Positions 10,136 to 20,977 of a stretch of 64,000 nucleotides of DNA are shown piece by piece. Every line of letters begins with the position of its first letter. Position 1 is the stretch's first letter. Where the stretch lies: NCBI RefSeq assembly GCF_034387475.1, contig NZ_JAXCIL010000004.1, positions 1-64,000 on the forward strand. Reading direction: 5' to 3'. The notes beneath the pieces are model-generated. The model searched no databases. It worked only from the letters and a program-made list of their open reading frames with translations, and had not been told where the DNA came from. This stretch comes from Pseudomonas sp. Teo4 (GTDB lineage Bacteria; Pseudomonadota; Gammaproteobacteria; Pseudomonadales; Pseudomonadaceae). The translations under genes and the position numbers were made by a program.

Positions 10136-10151
10136 TGTGTTTTTTACTACA
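10136..10151. promoter_or_regulatory. HexR-like operator between hexR and zwf
   Basis: TGTGTTTTTTACTACA resembles the gammaproteobacterial HexR palindrome TGTARTWWWWWYTACA read on the minus strand (TGTAGT...CACA). It lies 66-81 bp upstream of the zwf ATG. A possible promoter downstream is TTGAAA (10159-10164), a 17-bp spacer, and TATTCC (10182-10187). Confidence 0.6.
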
Positions 10152-10216
10152 TTATCCCTTGAAAACCGTATGTGAAAGCGGTATTCCTAGACCAACTTTA
10201 GGAAAGAACCAACATC

Positions 10217-11686
10217 ATGGCTGCGATCAGTGTCGAACCTTGCACCTTTGCCCTGTTTGGCGCCCTGGGCGACCTGGCATTGCGCAAGCTGTTTCCTGCG
10301 CTTTACCAGCTCGACCGTGCCAACCTTTTGCACCCGGACACCCGCTTGCTGGCGCTGGCCCGCGAGCCTGGCAGTGCACAGGAGCACCTGAGCACCATCG
10401 AAGCCCATCTACGCCGGCACGTGTCGGAGGCCGACATCGAGCCAGCGGCGCTTGGGCGTTTCCTCGGGCGCCTGAGTTACCAGCATCTGGACTTCCTGCA
10501 GCCTGAGGGCTATCAGGCGCTGGCCCAGCAACTGCCGGGCGAGCTGCCGTTGATTGCCTACTTCGCCACGGCGGCAGCCGTTTATGGGGCCATTTGCGAG
10601 AACCTCGACAGGGCTGGCCTGGCCCCGCGTACCCGCGTGGTGCTGGAAAAGCCCATCGGCCATGACCTGGAGTCATCGCGCCGGGTCAATGATGCGGTGG
10701 CGCGGTTCTTCCCGGAAAGCCGGGTCTACCGCATCGACCACTACCTGGGCAAAGAAACGGTGCAGAACCTGATCGCCCTGCGTTTTGCCAACAGTCTGTT
10801 CGAGACCCAGTGGAACCAGAACTCCATCTCCCACGTGGAAATCACCGTGGCCGAGAAGGTCGGTATCGAAGGCCGCTGGGGTTACTTCGACAAGGCCGGT
10901 CAGCTGCGCGACATGATCCAGAACCACCTGCTGCAGCTGCTGTGCCTGATCGCGATGGACCCGCCCAGCGACCTGTCCGCCGACAGCATCCGTGATGAGA
11001 AGGTCAAGGTGCTCAAGGCACTGGCACCGATCACCGGGGAGGGGTTGAGCACTGCTGTGGTGCGTGGCCAGTACATCGCCGGCTACAGTGACGGCAAGCC
11101 GGTGCCCGGTTACCTGGAGGAAGACAACGCCAACGCCCAGAGCGACACCGAAACCTTCGTCGCGCTGCGCGCCGACATCCGTAACTGGCGCTGGTCGGGC
11201 GTGCCGTTCTACCTGCGTACCGGCAAGCGCATGCCGCAGAAGCTGTCGCAGATCGTCATCCATTTCAAGGAAACACCGCACTACATCTTCGCCCCGGAAC
11301 AGCGTTTGCAAATCGGTAACAAGCTGATCATCCGCCTGCAACCGGACGAAGGCATATCTTTGCGGGTGATGACCAAGGAACAAGGCCTGGACAAGGGCAT
11401 GCAACTGCGCAGCGGCCCGTTGCAGCTGAACTTTTCCGATACCTGGCGTAGTACGCGCATTCCGGATGCCTACGAGCGGTTGTTGCTCGAAGTGATGCGC
11501 GGCAACCAGAACCTGTTCGTGCGCAAGGACGAGATCGAGTATGCCTGGAAGTGGTGCGACCAGCTGATTGCTGGCTGGCGCAACGCTGGCGACGCGCCCA
11601 AGCCCTACGCAGCAGGGTCCTGGGGGCCGATGAGCTCGATTGCATTGATCACACGCGATGGGAGGGCGTGGTATGGCGATATCTGA
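10217..11686 (+). CDS. zwf: Glucose-6-phosphate 1-dehydrogenase
   Basis: Oxidises glucose 6-phosphate to 6-phosphogluconolactone, making NAD(P)H; 489 residues, full length. The nucleotide-binding loop is [14 protein letters not shown] near residue 12 and the substrate/catalytic motif is RIDHYLGKE near residue 174. The start has AGGAAAGAACC upstream. It opens the zwf-pgl-eda operon with 14 bp overlapping pgl. It is probably controlled by HexR from the dyad upstream. Confidence 0.97.
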   Translation: MAAISVEPCTFALFGALGDLALRKLFPALYQLDRANLLHPDTRLLALAREPGSAQEHLSTIEAHLRRHVSEADIEPAALGRFLGRLSYQHLDFLQPEGYQALAQQLPGELPLIAYFATAAAVYGAICENLDRAGLAPRTRVVLEKPIGHDLESSRRVNDAVARFFPESRVYRIDHYLGKETVQNLIALRFANSLFETQWNQNSISHVEITVAEKVGIEGRWGYFDKAGQLRDMIQNHLLQLLCLIAMDPPSDLSADSIRDEKVKVLKALAPITGEGLSTAVVRGQYIAGYSDGKPVPGYLEEDNANAQSDTETFVALRADIRNWRWSGVPFYLRTGKRMPQKLSQIVIHFKETPHYIFAPEQRLQIGNKLIIRLQPDEGISLRVMTKEQGLDKGMQLRSGPLQLNFSDTWRSTRIPDAYERLLLEVMRGNQNLFVRKDEIEYAWKWCDQLIAGWRNAGDAPKPYAAGSWGPMSSIALITRDGRAWYGDI

Positions 11687-12386
11687 ACTGAATTTGCCGG
11701 CAACAGTGAAGGCCCATCAGTTGGCTGATGCCCAGACCCTGGCGACGACGCTGGCCCATGATGTGGCCGACCGCCTGCGTGCAGCTATCGCCGCCAACGG
11801 CCAGGCTTGCGTGGTGTTGTCGGGTGGCCGAAGCCCGGTACCGTTCCTCGAGCAATTGGCGGCGCAGCCGCTGGATTGGGCGAAGGTCACGGTGAGCCTG
11901 GCCGATGAGCGCTGGGTGCCGGTGGAGCATGCTGACAGCAACGCTGGCCTGTTGGCCCGGCACCTGCTCAAAGGGCCTGCAGCCAAGGCGCGTTTTGTAA
12001 GCCTGTACCAGAATGCTGCCAACCTTGAAGCCGCCGCCGAGCAGGCCGATCAGGTTGTGGCCGAGCTGCCGCCGATCGATGTGCTGGTGCTGGGCATGGG
12101 CGATGATGGCCATACCGCTTCGCTGTTCCCCGGCAGCCCGCTTCTGCGCGAAGGCCTGGACCTTGCCAGCCCGCGCCGCATTCTGCCGATGCTGGCACCT
12201 AGCGTACCACGCCAGCGCTTGACCATGAGCCGTTCCTTGCTGGCCAGCGCCGCATTCATCGCGCTGTCCGTGCAAGGCGAGGGCAAACTCGCTACCCTGC
12301 GCGCCGCGCTGGCGGGCAACAACCTTTCCGAAATGCCGATTCGCGCCTTTCTTCACGACCCCCTGGACATCTACTGGTGCCCATGA
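11673..12386 (+). CDS. pgl: 6-phosphogluconolactonase
   Basis: Hydrolyses 6-phosphogluconolactone to 6-phosphogluconate; 237 residues from the ATG at 11673. That start is preferred because GGGAGGG lies 6-12 bases upstream. An in-frame ATG at 11658 would add five residues. Family motifs are [26 protein letters not shown] and [14 protein letters not shown]. It overlaps zwf and runs up to eda. Confidence 0.95.
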   Translation: MAISELNLPATVKAHQLADAQTLATTLAHDVADRLRAAIAANGQACVVLSGGRSPVPFLEQLAAQPLDWAKVTVSLADERWVPVEHADSNAGLLARHLLKGPAAKARFVSLYQNAANLEAAAEQADQVVAELPPIDVLVLGMGDDGHTASLFPGSPLLREGLDLASPRRILPMLAPSVPRQRLTMSRSLLASAAFIALSVQGEGKLATLRAALAGNNLSEMPIRAFLHDPLDIYWCP

Positions 12387-12403
12387 GCAAAGGATCCACT
12401 GTC

Positions 12404-13084
12404 ATGACCACCCTCGAACGCCCACAGCCCAAGCTCTCGATGGCCGAGAAAGCCGCACGGATCGACGCCATCTGCGAAAAGGCGCGCATCCTGCCGGTGA
12501 TCACCATCGCCCGTGAGGAAGATATCCTGCCCCTGGCCGACGCCCTGGCGGCGGGTGGTATCCGTACCCTGGAAGTGACCTTGCGTTCGCAGCATGGCCT
12601 CAAGGCCATTCAGGTGCTGCGTGAACAACGCCCGGAGTTGTGCGTGGGTGCCGGTACCGTGCTCGATCGCAGCATGTTCGCCGCCGTCGAAGCGGCCGGT
12701 GCGCAATTCGTCGTCACCCCGGGCATCACCCAGGACATCCTCGAAGCCGGGGTGGACAGTGAGATCCCGCTGCTGCCAGGCATCAGCACGCCGTCGGAAA
12801 TCATGATGGGCTATGCCCTGGGCTACCGTCGCTTCAAGCTGTTCCCTGCGGAAATCAGCGGTGGCGTGGCGGCGATCAAGGCTTTCGCCGGCCCGTTCGG
12901 TGATATCCGCTTCTGCCCGACTGGCGGCGTGAACCCGGCCAACGTGCGTAACTACATGGCACTGCCCAATGTGATGTGCGTGGGCGGTACCTGGATGCTC
13001 GACAGCAGCTGGATCAAGAACGGCGACTGGGCGCGCATCGAGCAATGCAGTGCAGAGGCGATTGCGCTGCTGGACGCCAACTGA
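12404..13084 (+). CDS. eda: KDPG aldolase (2-dehydro-3-deoxyphosphogluconate aldolase)
   Basis: Last enzyme of the Entner-Doudoroff pathway, cleaving KDPG to pyruvate and glyceraldehyde 3-phosphate. It is 226 residues from the ATG at 12404, which has AAGGA upstream; other in-frame starts lie at 12377 and 12383. Motifs are GAGTVLD, VVTPGITQDI and the Schiff-base Lys in RRFKLFPAE. A strong terminator follows. Confidence 0.96.
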   Translation: MTTLERPQPKLSMAEKAARIDAICEKARILPVITIAREEDILPLADALAAGGIRTLEVTLRSQHGLKAIQVLREQRPELCVGAGTVLDRSMFAAVEAAGAQFVVTPGITQDILEAGVDSEIPLLPGISTPSEIMMGYALGYRRFKLFPAEISGGVAAIKAFAGPFGDIRFCPTGGVNPANVRNYMALPNVMCVGGTWMLDSSWIKNGDWARIEQCSAEAIALLDAN

Positions 13085-13109
13085 ATTTGTTGTGTGCTTT
13101 ACGGCTTGT

Positions 13110-13138
13110 GGGGCGCTTGGTCGGCGCCCCTTTTTTTT
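13110..13138 (+). terminator. Rho-independent terminator after eda
   Basis: Stem GGGGCGC / GCGCCCC around a 7-base loop, followed by eight T residues. It ends the zwf-pgl-eda operon. Confidence 0.93.
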
Positions 13139-13162
13139 GCCTGATGTTTTTGTATGGCGTGT

Positions 13163-13262
13163 GCCGGCCTCTTCGCGGGTAAACCCGCTCCCACAGATCC
13201 ATAACTGACCTCAAGGCCTGTGGTGTGCCTGTGGGAGCGGGTTTACCCGCGAAGAGGCCAGC
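13163..13262. repeat. Paired REP (REPIN) between eda and leuA
   Basis: Inverted copies of GCCTCTTCGCGGGTAAACCC with the CCCACAG tail at 13163-13196 and 13229-13262. It lies between the convergent eda and leuA terminators. Confidence 0.9.
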
Positions 13263-13268
13263 ACAGGC

Positions 13269-13297
13269 AAAAAAAAGCCCGCATCAATGATGCGGGC
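13269..13297 (-). terminator. Rho-independent terminator after leuA
   Basis: On the minus strand, stem GCCCGCAT / ATGCGGGC followed by a run of T residues. It lies about 20 bp beyond the leuA stop codon. Confidence 0.9.
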
Positions 13298-13317
13298 TTC
13301 CGGTATCGCGCTACTAC

Positions 13318-14991
13318 TTACGCCGCCTTGGCCTCTTGCTGGCTCAGCGACCGGTTCAGTGCACTGAACAGTGCCTTGAAGCTGGCGGTGGTGATGTTTT
13401 CATCGATGCCCACACCATGCACCGGACGACCACCGGCCACGCGCAGTTCGATGTAGGCCGCCGCCTTGGCATTGGTACCTGCGCCGATGGCGTGTTCGTT
13501 GTAGTCCATGATCTCAACCGAGATCGGCAGGCCGGCTACCAGGGCTTCCAGGGCGCCATTGCCCTTGCCGCGCCAGTGCAGGGTGGTTTCGCCTTCACCG
13601 GCGACTTCCACTTCCACGGCACTGTGGCCGTTCTCTTCCTGCAGGCGATGGCTGACCAGCGCGTACGGGCTGTTGGCCTGGAGGTATTCCTTGTGCAGCA
13701 GGCTGTAGATCTGCTGGGCGGTCATTTCCAGGCCCAGGCGATCGGTTTCACCTTGTACCACCTGGCTGAACTCGATCTGCATGCGGCGTGGCAGGCTGAT
13801 GCCATATTCCTGCTCGAGCAGGTAGGTGATGCCGCCTTTGCCCGACTGGCTGTTGACGCGGATCACCGCCTCGTAGCTGCGGCCGATGTCGGCCGGGTCG
13901 ATCGGCAGGTACGGCACTTCCCACAGCTCGCCTTCCTGCTGCTTGGCGAAGCCCTTGCGGATGGCGTCCTGGTGCGAGCCGGAGAACGCGGTGTGAACCA
14001 GGTCGCCAACGTACGGGTGACGTGGGTGCACCGGCAGCTGGTTGCACTCTTCGACCACTTTGCGCACGCCGTCGATGTCGGAGAAGTCCAGTTCAGGGTC
14101 GATGCCCTGGGTGTAGAGGTTCAGCGCCAAGGTCACCAGGTCGACGTTGCCGGTACGCTCGCCGTTGCCGAACAGGCAGCCTTCGGCGCGGTCGGCACCG
14201 GCCATCAGGCCCAACTCGGTAGCGGCAATGCCGGTGCCACGGTCGTTGTGGCAGTGCAGGCTGATGATCACGCTGTCGCGGCGGCTGACGTTGCGGCAGA
14301 ACCACTCGATCTGGTCGGCGTAGATGTTCGGCGTGGAGACTTCCACGGTGGCCGGCAGGTTGAGGATGATCTTGTGCTCAGGGGTCGGGTTCCACACCTC
14401 GATGACCGCGTCGCAGACTTCCTTGGCGAACTCCAGTTCGGTGGCACTGAAGGTTTCAGGCGAGTACTGGAAGGTCCACTGGGTTTCCGGCTGCTGGGCG
14501 GCGTATTTGACGAACAGTTTGGCCGCGTTCACCGCGATGTCCTTCACGCCTTGCTTGTCCTGGTTGAAGACAATGCGGCGGAACGATGGGCTGGTGGCGT
14601 TGTACAGGTGGACGATGGCCTTCTTCGCGCCGCGCAGCGACTCGAAGGTACGGGCGATCAGGTCTTCACGGGCCTGGGTCAGCACCTGGATGGTGGTGTC
14701 GTCAGGAATGTGGCCGTCTTCGATCAGCATGCGCACGAAGTCGAAATCGGTCTGCGAGGCGGACGGGAACGAGGCTTCGATTTCCTTCACGCCTACCTGC
14801 ACCAGGGTCTTCCAGAAACGCAGCTTCTTCTCCGAATCCATCGGCTCGATCAGCGACTGGTTGCCATCACGCAGGTCGGAGCTGGCCCAGATAGGCGCCT
14901 GGGTGATGGTTTTCGACGGCCAGGTACGGTCGGGCAGGTCGATGGTCGGAAAGGCGCGGTATTTCTTCGAAGGGTCTTTGAGCATGGTCAT
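13318..14991 (-). CDS. leuA: 2-isopropylmalate synthase
   Basis: Condenses acetyl-CoA with 2-ketoisovalerate, the committed step of leucine synthesis; 557 residues. The HMGL-type TIM barrel has the metal/catalytic motif [14 protein letters not shown] near residue 38 and a C-terminal LeuA regulatory domain (about 430-550). The ATG at 14991 has AAAGGA upstream. It is monocistronic, with a terminator after it. A leucine-rich leader ORF lies upstream on the same strand. Confidence 0.96.
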   Translation of the reverse strand: MTMLKDPSKKYRAFPTIDLPDRTWPSKTITQAPIWASSDLRDGNQSLIEPMDSEKKLRFWKTLVQVGVKEIEASFPSASQTDFDFVRMLIEDGHIPDDTTIQVLTQAREDLIARTFESLRGAKKAIVHLYNATSPSFRRIVFNQDKQGVKDIAVNAAKLFVKYAAQQPETQWTFQYSPETFSATELEFAKEVCDAVIEVWNPTPEHKIILNLPATVEVSTPNIYADQIEWFCRNVSRRDSVIISLHCHNDRGTGIAATELGLMAGADRAEGCLFGNGERTGNVDLVTLALNLYTQGIDPELDFSDIDGVRKVVEECNQLPVHPRHPYVGDLVHTAFSGSHQDAIRKGFAKQQEGELWEVPYLPIDPADIGRSYEAVIRVNSQSGKGGITYLLEQEYGISLPRRMQIEFSQVVQGETDRLGLEMTAQQIYSLLHKEYLQANSPYALVSHRLQEENGHSAVEVEVAGEGETTLHWRGKGNGALEALVAGLPISVEIMDYNEHAIGAGTNAKAAAYIELRVAGGRPVHGVGIDENITTASFKALFSALNRSLSQQEAKAA

Positions 14992-15067
14992 GGAAGCAAT
15001 CCTTTTATGTGCGGCCGAGATCGGGCCTGCCGAGCGATAACGAGATGAAGAGGCGAGGCGACGCGAT

Positions 15068-15145
15068 TCAGCCTGGTAGTCGGGCGCTGACCAGGCAGAG
15101 GCTGCGATGTTGTCGGAGCAGAATGAGGGTGCTGAAGGTTTTCAT
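15068..15145 (-). CDS. Candidate leuA leader peptide (25 residues)
   Basis: Small ORF on the leuA strand, stop codon 76 bp before the leuA ATG. It begins [20 protein letters not shown] and ends ARLPG; six of its 25 residues are Leu. AGGG sits about 8 bases before its ATG. A 7-bp perfect stem (15071-15077 with 15090-15096) covers its last codons and stop region. This is the layout of a leucine attenuator or translational leader. No U-run terminator is visible downstream, so control would not be by the classical trp/leu mechanism. Expression is inferred. Confidence 0.55.
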   Translation of the reverse strand: MKTFSTLILLRQHRSLCLVSARLPG

Positions 15146-15320
15146 GCCTTCAACCCTAACCAGTGAGATGGGGGATGGCAAGCGTTTGGGGAAAATTGAG
15201 AGGAATGCTTAAAAAAAGCAGTTTTGCGAGATTTTATGGCTGAGATTAATGGGTTGCATATGGTTTTTTGCGCGGTATTTTTCGATGGCGCAAGCCGCTG
15301 AAATCGATGTCGATGGTACT

Positions 15321-15400
15321 GGCCTCATCGCCGGCAAGCCGGCTCCCACAGGTATTGCGGGTTGCGGCAGGTGTGGGAGCCGGCTTGCCGGCGATGGAGG
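15321..15400. repeat. Paired REP (REPIN) downstream of the M23 peptidase
   Basis: Inverted copies of GGCCTCATCGCCGGCAAGCC with the CCCACAG tail. The element lies between the 3' end of the M23 gene and the leuA upstream region. Together with the leader ORF it accounts for the 419-bp gap. Confidence 0.9.
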
Positions 15401-15410
15401 CGACTCGGTC

Positions 15411-16238
15411 TCAGGGCTGGAACGCGCCAATAAAGATCGCCGGGTCCACCCGCGCATCGTTCAGGCTGACGTTCCAATGCATATGTGGCCCGGTAGCCCG
15501 CCCGGTCGAGCCAACCCGGCCGACCACATCGCCACGGCGCAATTGCTGTCCGACATTCACATCGATCTTCGACATGTGACAGAACATGCTGATGAAGCCC
15601 TGACCATGGTCGACGAACACGGTGCGGCCATTGAAGAAATAGTCGCCCACCAGAATCACCTTGCCATTGGCCGGCGTCTTGATCGGCGTGCCAGCAGGCA
15701 CCGCGAAGTCCAACCCCGCGTGCGGGTTGCGTTCCTCGCCATTGAAGAAGCGGCGTACGCCGAACTTGCTCGACAGCGGGCCGTTGACCGGTTTGTCGAG
15801 AACCAGGTTGCTCGGCAGGGCCGGGCTGAAGCTGCGGTAGGCCTTGATCTGCTCGGCCAGTTCACGGTCGATGCGCTTGAGGTCGGCTGGGTCCGGGTTG
15901 ACCTGGCGCTTGTTCTTCAGGGTGATGTGCTGTTCGGGGTATTTCTTGCTGCCGACAGTGAAGGGCAGGGTGCGGCCGCCCTGGCTGAGCGTGGCGGTGC
16001 CTGGCTTCTGCGTCAGCGGAATGCCGACGATGGCCAGCCAGTTGTCCTGCTCCTTGACCACCAGCACCGGTTTGCCATCGAAGCGTGCACTCGGCGCGGT
16101 AGCCGAAGGGCCGAGGTCGACCACCGCGACACCGCCGGGCACCGGCTTGTTCAAGGTGCGGGTGATGTAGCTGGCCTGGGCGCCGCCAGCCAGCAACAGC
16201 AGGGAAAGGGCAAGCAGGGGCGCGATCAGGCGGGGCAT
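15411..16238 (-). CDS. M23-family murein endopeptidase
   Basis: Periplasmic peptidoglycan hydrolase of the lysostaphin/LytM fold, 275 residues. It has a signal peptide ending GGAQA. The C-terminal M23 domain (about 155-260) carries the zinc ligands in NPHAGLDFAVPAGTP and the HMH motif in TGPHMHWNV. It starts 3 bp after xseA and is probably cotranscribed with it. The metal ligands are all present, so it should be active. Confidence 0.92.
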   Translation of the reverse strand: MPRLIAPLLALSLLLLAGGAQASYITRTLNKPVPGGVAVVDLGPSATAPSARFDGKPVLVVKEQDNWLAIVGIPLTQKPGTATLSQGGRTLPFTVGSKKYPEQHITLKNKRQVNPDPADLKRIDRELAEQIKAYRSFSPALPSNLVLDKPVNGPLSSKFGVRRFFNGEERNPHAGLDFAVPAGTPIKTPANGKVILVGDYFFNGRTVFVDHGQGFISMFCHMSKIDVNVGQQLRRGDVVGRVGSTGRATGPHMHWNVSLNDARVDPAIFIGAFQP

Positions 16239-16241
16239 GAG

Positions 16242-17621
16242 TCAGTCCAGTAAAGAGAGAGTGACCGGAGTCAGGTGGTTGTCCTCGACCCGCACCAGCA
16301 ACTCGCCTTCATTGAGGCGGGCGGTCAAGCGCTGGCCGTTGTGGGTCTGGTCGGCGCTGCGGATGGCCTGGCCACGTTCGTCGAGGAGGATGCTGTAGCC
16401 GCGGGCCAGGGTGGCCAGCGGGCTGACCACCTGCAATGTCTGCAACTGTGCCTGGAAACGCTGGCGCCGGTCCTTGAGCACTTCGCGCATGGCCCTTGGC
16501 AGGCGTTCGGCGAGGCTGTCCAGGCGCTGGCTCAGCAGCTTCAGGGAGCGGCCAGGGTGCTGCGCGGCCAGGCGCGTGTCGAGACGCGCCAGGCGCTCGC
16601 GGCGTTGGTTCAGGTTGAGCGTGAAGGCCCGGCGCAGGCGCATGTCCAGGTCGTCCAGGCGCTGGGCCTGCTGACGCAGGCGTTCGCCGGGGTGGCGCAG
16701 GCGGCGGGTGAGAGACTCCAGGCGCAAACGGTCATGGGTCAGGCGATTCTGCATGCGCAGCAGCAAGCGCCGCTGCAGTCCATCGAGGCGTTGCTGCAGG
16801 CCGCTATTGTCCGGGGCCAGCAGTTCGGCTGCCGCCGAGGGAGTCGGTGCCCGCACATCCGCCACGAAGTCACTGATCGAGACATCGGTTTCATGGCCCA
16901 CGGCGCTGACGATCGGCGTCACGCAGGCAGCCACGGCGCGGGCCACGGCTTCTTCGTTGAAGCACCAGAGGTCTTCCAGCGAGCCACCGCCTCGGGCCAG
17001 GATCAGCGCATCGAAGCCACGGCTGTCGGCCAGTTGCAGGGCGCGGACGATCTGGCCGATGGCTTCACGGCCCTGTACCGCGGTGGGGATCAGGTTCAGC
17101 TCGACCTGCGGCGCGCGGCGGCCGAACACGCTGATGATGTCGCGGATCACCGCGCCGGTGGGCGAAGTGATGATGCCGATCCGCTGTGGGTGGGCCGGCA
17201 GCGGCTTCTTGCGTTCGGTACTGAACAGACCTTCGGCGCCGAGCTTTTCCTTCAGCGCTTCGAAGGCCAGGCGCAAGGCGCCATCACCGGCTGGCTCGAC
17301 AGTGTCGAGAATCAACTGGTAGTCGCCACGCCCCTCGAACAGCGAGACCTTGCCGCGCACCCGTACCGCCAGGCCGTCGCGCAGCGCCTGGCGCACGCGG
17401 GTGGCGTTCTGCCGGAACAGCGCGCAGCGCACTTGGGCCCCGCTGTCCTTGAGAGTGAAATACATGTGGCCGGAGGCCGGGCGGGCGAGGTTGGATATCT
17501 CGCCTTCCACCCAGACGCTGCGGAACACGTCTTCCAGCAGCACGCGGGCACGGCCGTTGAGTTGGCTGACGGTGAGGACCTCGCGGTCCAGGCCGAGTCG
17601 TTCGAAGGGGTCTTTGATCAT
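16242..17621 (-). CDS. xseA: Exodeoxyribonuclease VII large subunit
   Basis: Single-strand DNA exonuclease subunit, 459 residues from the ATG at 17621; the frame extends upstream but the repeat there is not coding. The N-terminal OB-fold (about 15-110; VEGEISNLARPASGHMYF) precedes the catalytic domain with GIITSPTGAVIRDI and ARGGGSLEDLWCFNEE. A long Arg/Leu/Gln-rich coiled-coil region follows (about 270-400). It is first in a two-gene unit with the M23 peptidase. Confidence 0.95.
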   Translation of the reverse strand: MIKDPFERLGLDREVLTVSQLNGRARVLLEDVFRSVWVEGEISNLARPASGHMYFTLKDSGAQVRCALFRQNATRVRQALRDGLAVRVRGKVSLFEGRGDYQLILDTVEPAGDGALRLAFEALKEKLGAEGLFSTERKKPLPAHPQRIGIITSPTGAVIRDIISVFGRRAPQVELNLIPTAVQGREAIGQIVRALQLADSRGFDALILARGGGSLEDLWCFNEEAVARAVAACVTPIVSAVGHETDVSISDFVADVRAPTPSAAAELLAPDNSGLQQRLDGLQRRLLLRMQNRLTHDRLRLESLTRRLRHPGERLRQQAQRLDDLDMRLRRAFTLNLNQRRERLARLDTRLAAQHPGRSLKLLSQRLDSLAERLPRAMREVLKDRRQRFQAQLQTLQVVSPLATLARGYSILLDERGQAIRSADQTHNGQRLTARLNEGELLVRVEDNHLTPVTLSLLD

Positions 17622-17669
17622 GGCGGGCATGATAAGGGGAGGGGGAGTGCATGTCTTGGGTTTTCTGGT

Positions 17670-17909
17670 GCCTTTGAGATCGAGCGCCGCCCGCGCGGCG
17701 CATCGCGAGCAAGGCTCGCTCCCACATTTGTTTCGGGCCAATTATTCCTGTGAGGTTTGTGCGCGAACGCTCTTGGCGCACGGCTCGATATCGCGTCGAA
17801 CAATCAAGGCGGTCGCGCGCAAATGGTGCAGGCATAATTGGCCCGAAATAGAGGTAGGAGCGAGCCTTGCTCGCGATGCGCCGCGCGGGCGGCGCTCGAT
17901 CTCAAAGGC
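17670..17909. repeat. Giant hairpin element, copy 1
   Basis: A 240-bp sequence whose ends are near-perfect inverted repeats of about 53 bp (GAGATCGAGCGCCGCCCGCG and following). The interior also pairs imperfectly (TTTCGGGCCAATTATTCCTG with CAGGCATAATTGGCCCGAAA). A second copy lies at 28422-28655. It occupies most of the 362-bp gap between the divergent xseA and TauE-type genes. No coding content is supported. Confidence 0.88.
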
Positions 17910-17983
17910 GCTATAAACCTCAAGGCATGCGCCTGTTCGCCCACATGCAATCACAAGGCATGCGCATTTAAAGGACTATCCCA

Positions 17984-18739
17984 ATGCTAACCCAGCTCTC
18001 CCTAACCCCCTTCGACTGGCTCCCCATGCTCCTCGCCATCGCCGCCGCCTACATTGTCTTCGGCATCGCCGGCTTCGGCACCGCTTTGATCGCCGGCCCA
18101 GTCCTCATCCATTTCATGCCGCTGTCGCGCATCATTCCGTTGCTGGTGCTGCTGGATTTCGTCGCCGCCTTCGGCAACCTGCTGCCTTCGAGGCGCGACG
18201 TGGTGCGTGGCGAACTGCTACGCCTGCTGCCCTGCATGGCCGTGGGTTGCACTTTGGGTGTGGTATTCCTGTTGCAGCTCAAATCCGACCTTCTGCTGTT
18301 GCTGATGGGCCTGTTCGTGACGGCCTATGCCATTTATGGTCTTGCGGTAAAGGTCAGGCCAGCCAAGCTGTCTGGCGTGTGGGCAGTGCCGATGGGCACA
18401 GTTGGCGGCTTGTTCGGTGCATTATTCGGCAGCGGTGGCTTTCTCTACGCCCTCTACCTCAGCGCACGGCTGGAAGTAAAAGAGCAGGTGCGAGCAACCC
18501 AAAGTGCGCTGATCAGTTGCAGCACAATCGTTCGCCTTTCGCTATTTCTGATCGCGGGCGTATACGCCGATAGCAGTCTGCTTCTACTGGCAGCCTGTCT
18601 GCTACCGGTGATGTTCGCCGGGCTTTGGGTTGGCCGTCGGCTGTCGATGAAACTATCCCGTGAAGCCTTCATTCGCCTGGTCACTTGGCTGGTCCTGGCC
18701 AGCGGCCTGGCCCTGATCGGTCGCTACCTGAGCGGGTGA
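17984..18739 (+). CDS. TauE/SafE-family membrane permease
   Basis: Inner-membrane protein of 251 residues with about eight hydrophobic segments. The family motif GIAGFGTALIAGPVLIHF lies in the first hairpin, and a second glycine-rich hairpin (GGLFGALFGSGGFLYALYLS) mirrors it. The family exports or imports small anions such as sulfite or sulfoacetate. The substrate cannot be told here. The gene stands alone. Confidence 0.88.
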   Translation: MLTQLSLTPFDWLPMLLAIAAAYIVFGIAGFGTALIAGPVLIHFMPLSRIIPLLVLLDFVAAFGNLLPSRRDVVRGELLRLLPCMAVGCTLGVVFLLQLKSDLLLLLMGLFVTAYAIYGLAVKVRPAKLSGVWAVPMGTVGGLFGALFGSGGFLYALYLSARLEVKEQVRATQSALISCSTIVRLSLFLIAGVYADSSLLLLAACLLPVMFAGLWVGRRLSMKLSREAFIRLVTWLVLASGLALIGRYLSG

Positions 18740-18785
18740 GCGGTAGAATTGCGCCAATATCGCAGTTCGCAGGCCAGTTTTTGCA

Positions 18786-20899
<2,114 letters not shown>

Positions 20900-20920
20900 G
20901 GCTTCAAGCAACATGTGCAA

Positions 20921-20944
20921 GCGGGGCTGTCATGACAGCCCCGC
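20921..20944. other. Perfect 24-nt palindrome between guaB and guaA
   Basis: GCGGGGCTGTCATGACAGCC followed by CCGC is a perfect 12+12 inverted repeat. No T-run follows. It could be a partial attenuator, an RNase processing/stability stem, or an operator between the two purine genes. Confidence 0.75.
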
Positions 20945-20977
20945 GTCGTTTCCGATTTCCACTGACGAGATTGAGTC

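Noticed and set aside
13336..15048. A 570-codon + strand frame opposite leuA
   Set aside because: Antisense shadow; leuA has full family motifs, ribosome site and terminator.
17618..17803. Arg/Ala-rich ORFs within the giant hairpin elements as small genes
   Set aside because: They come from the repeat sequence, differ between the two copies and have no ribosome site or family.
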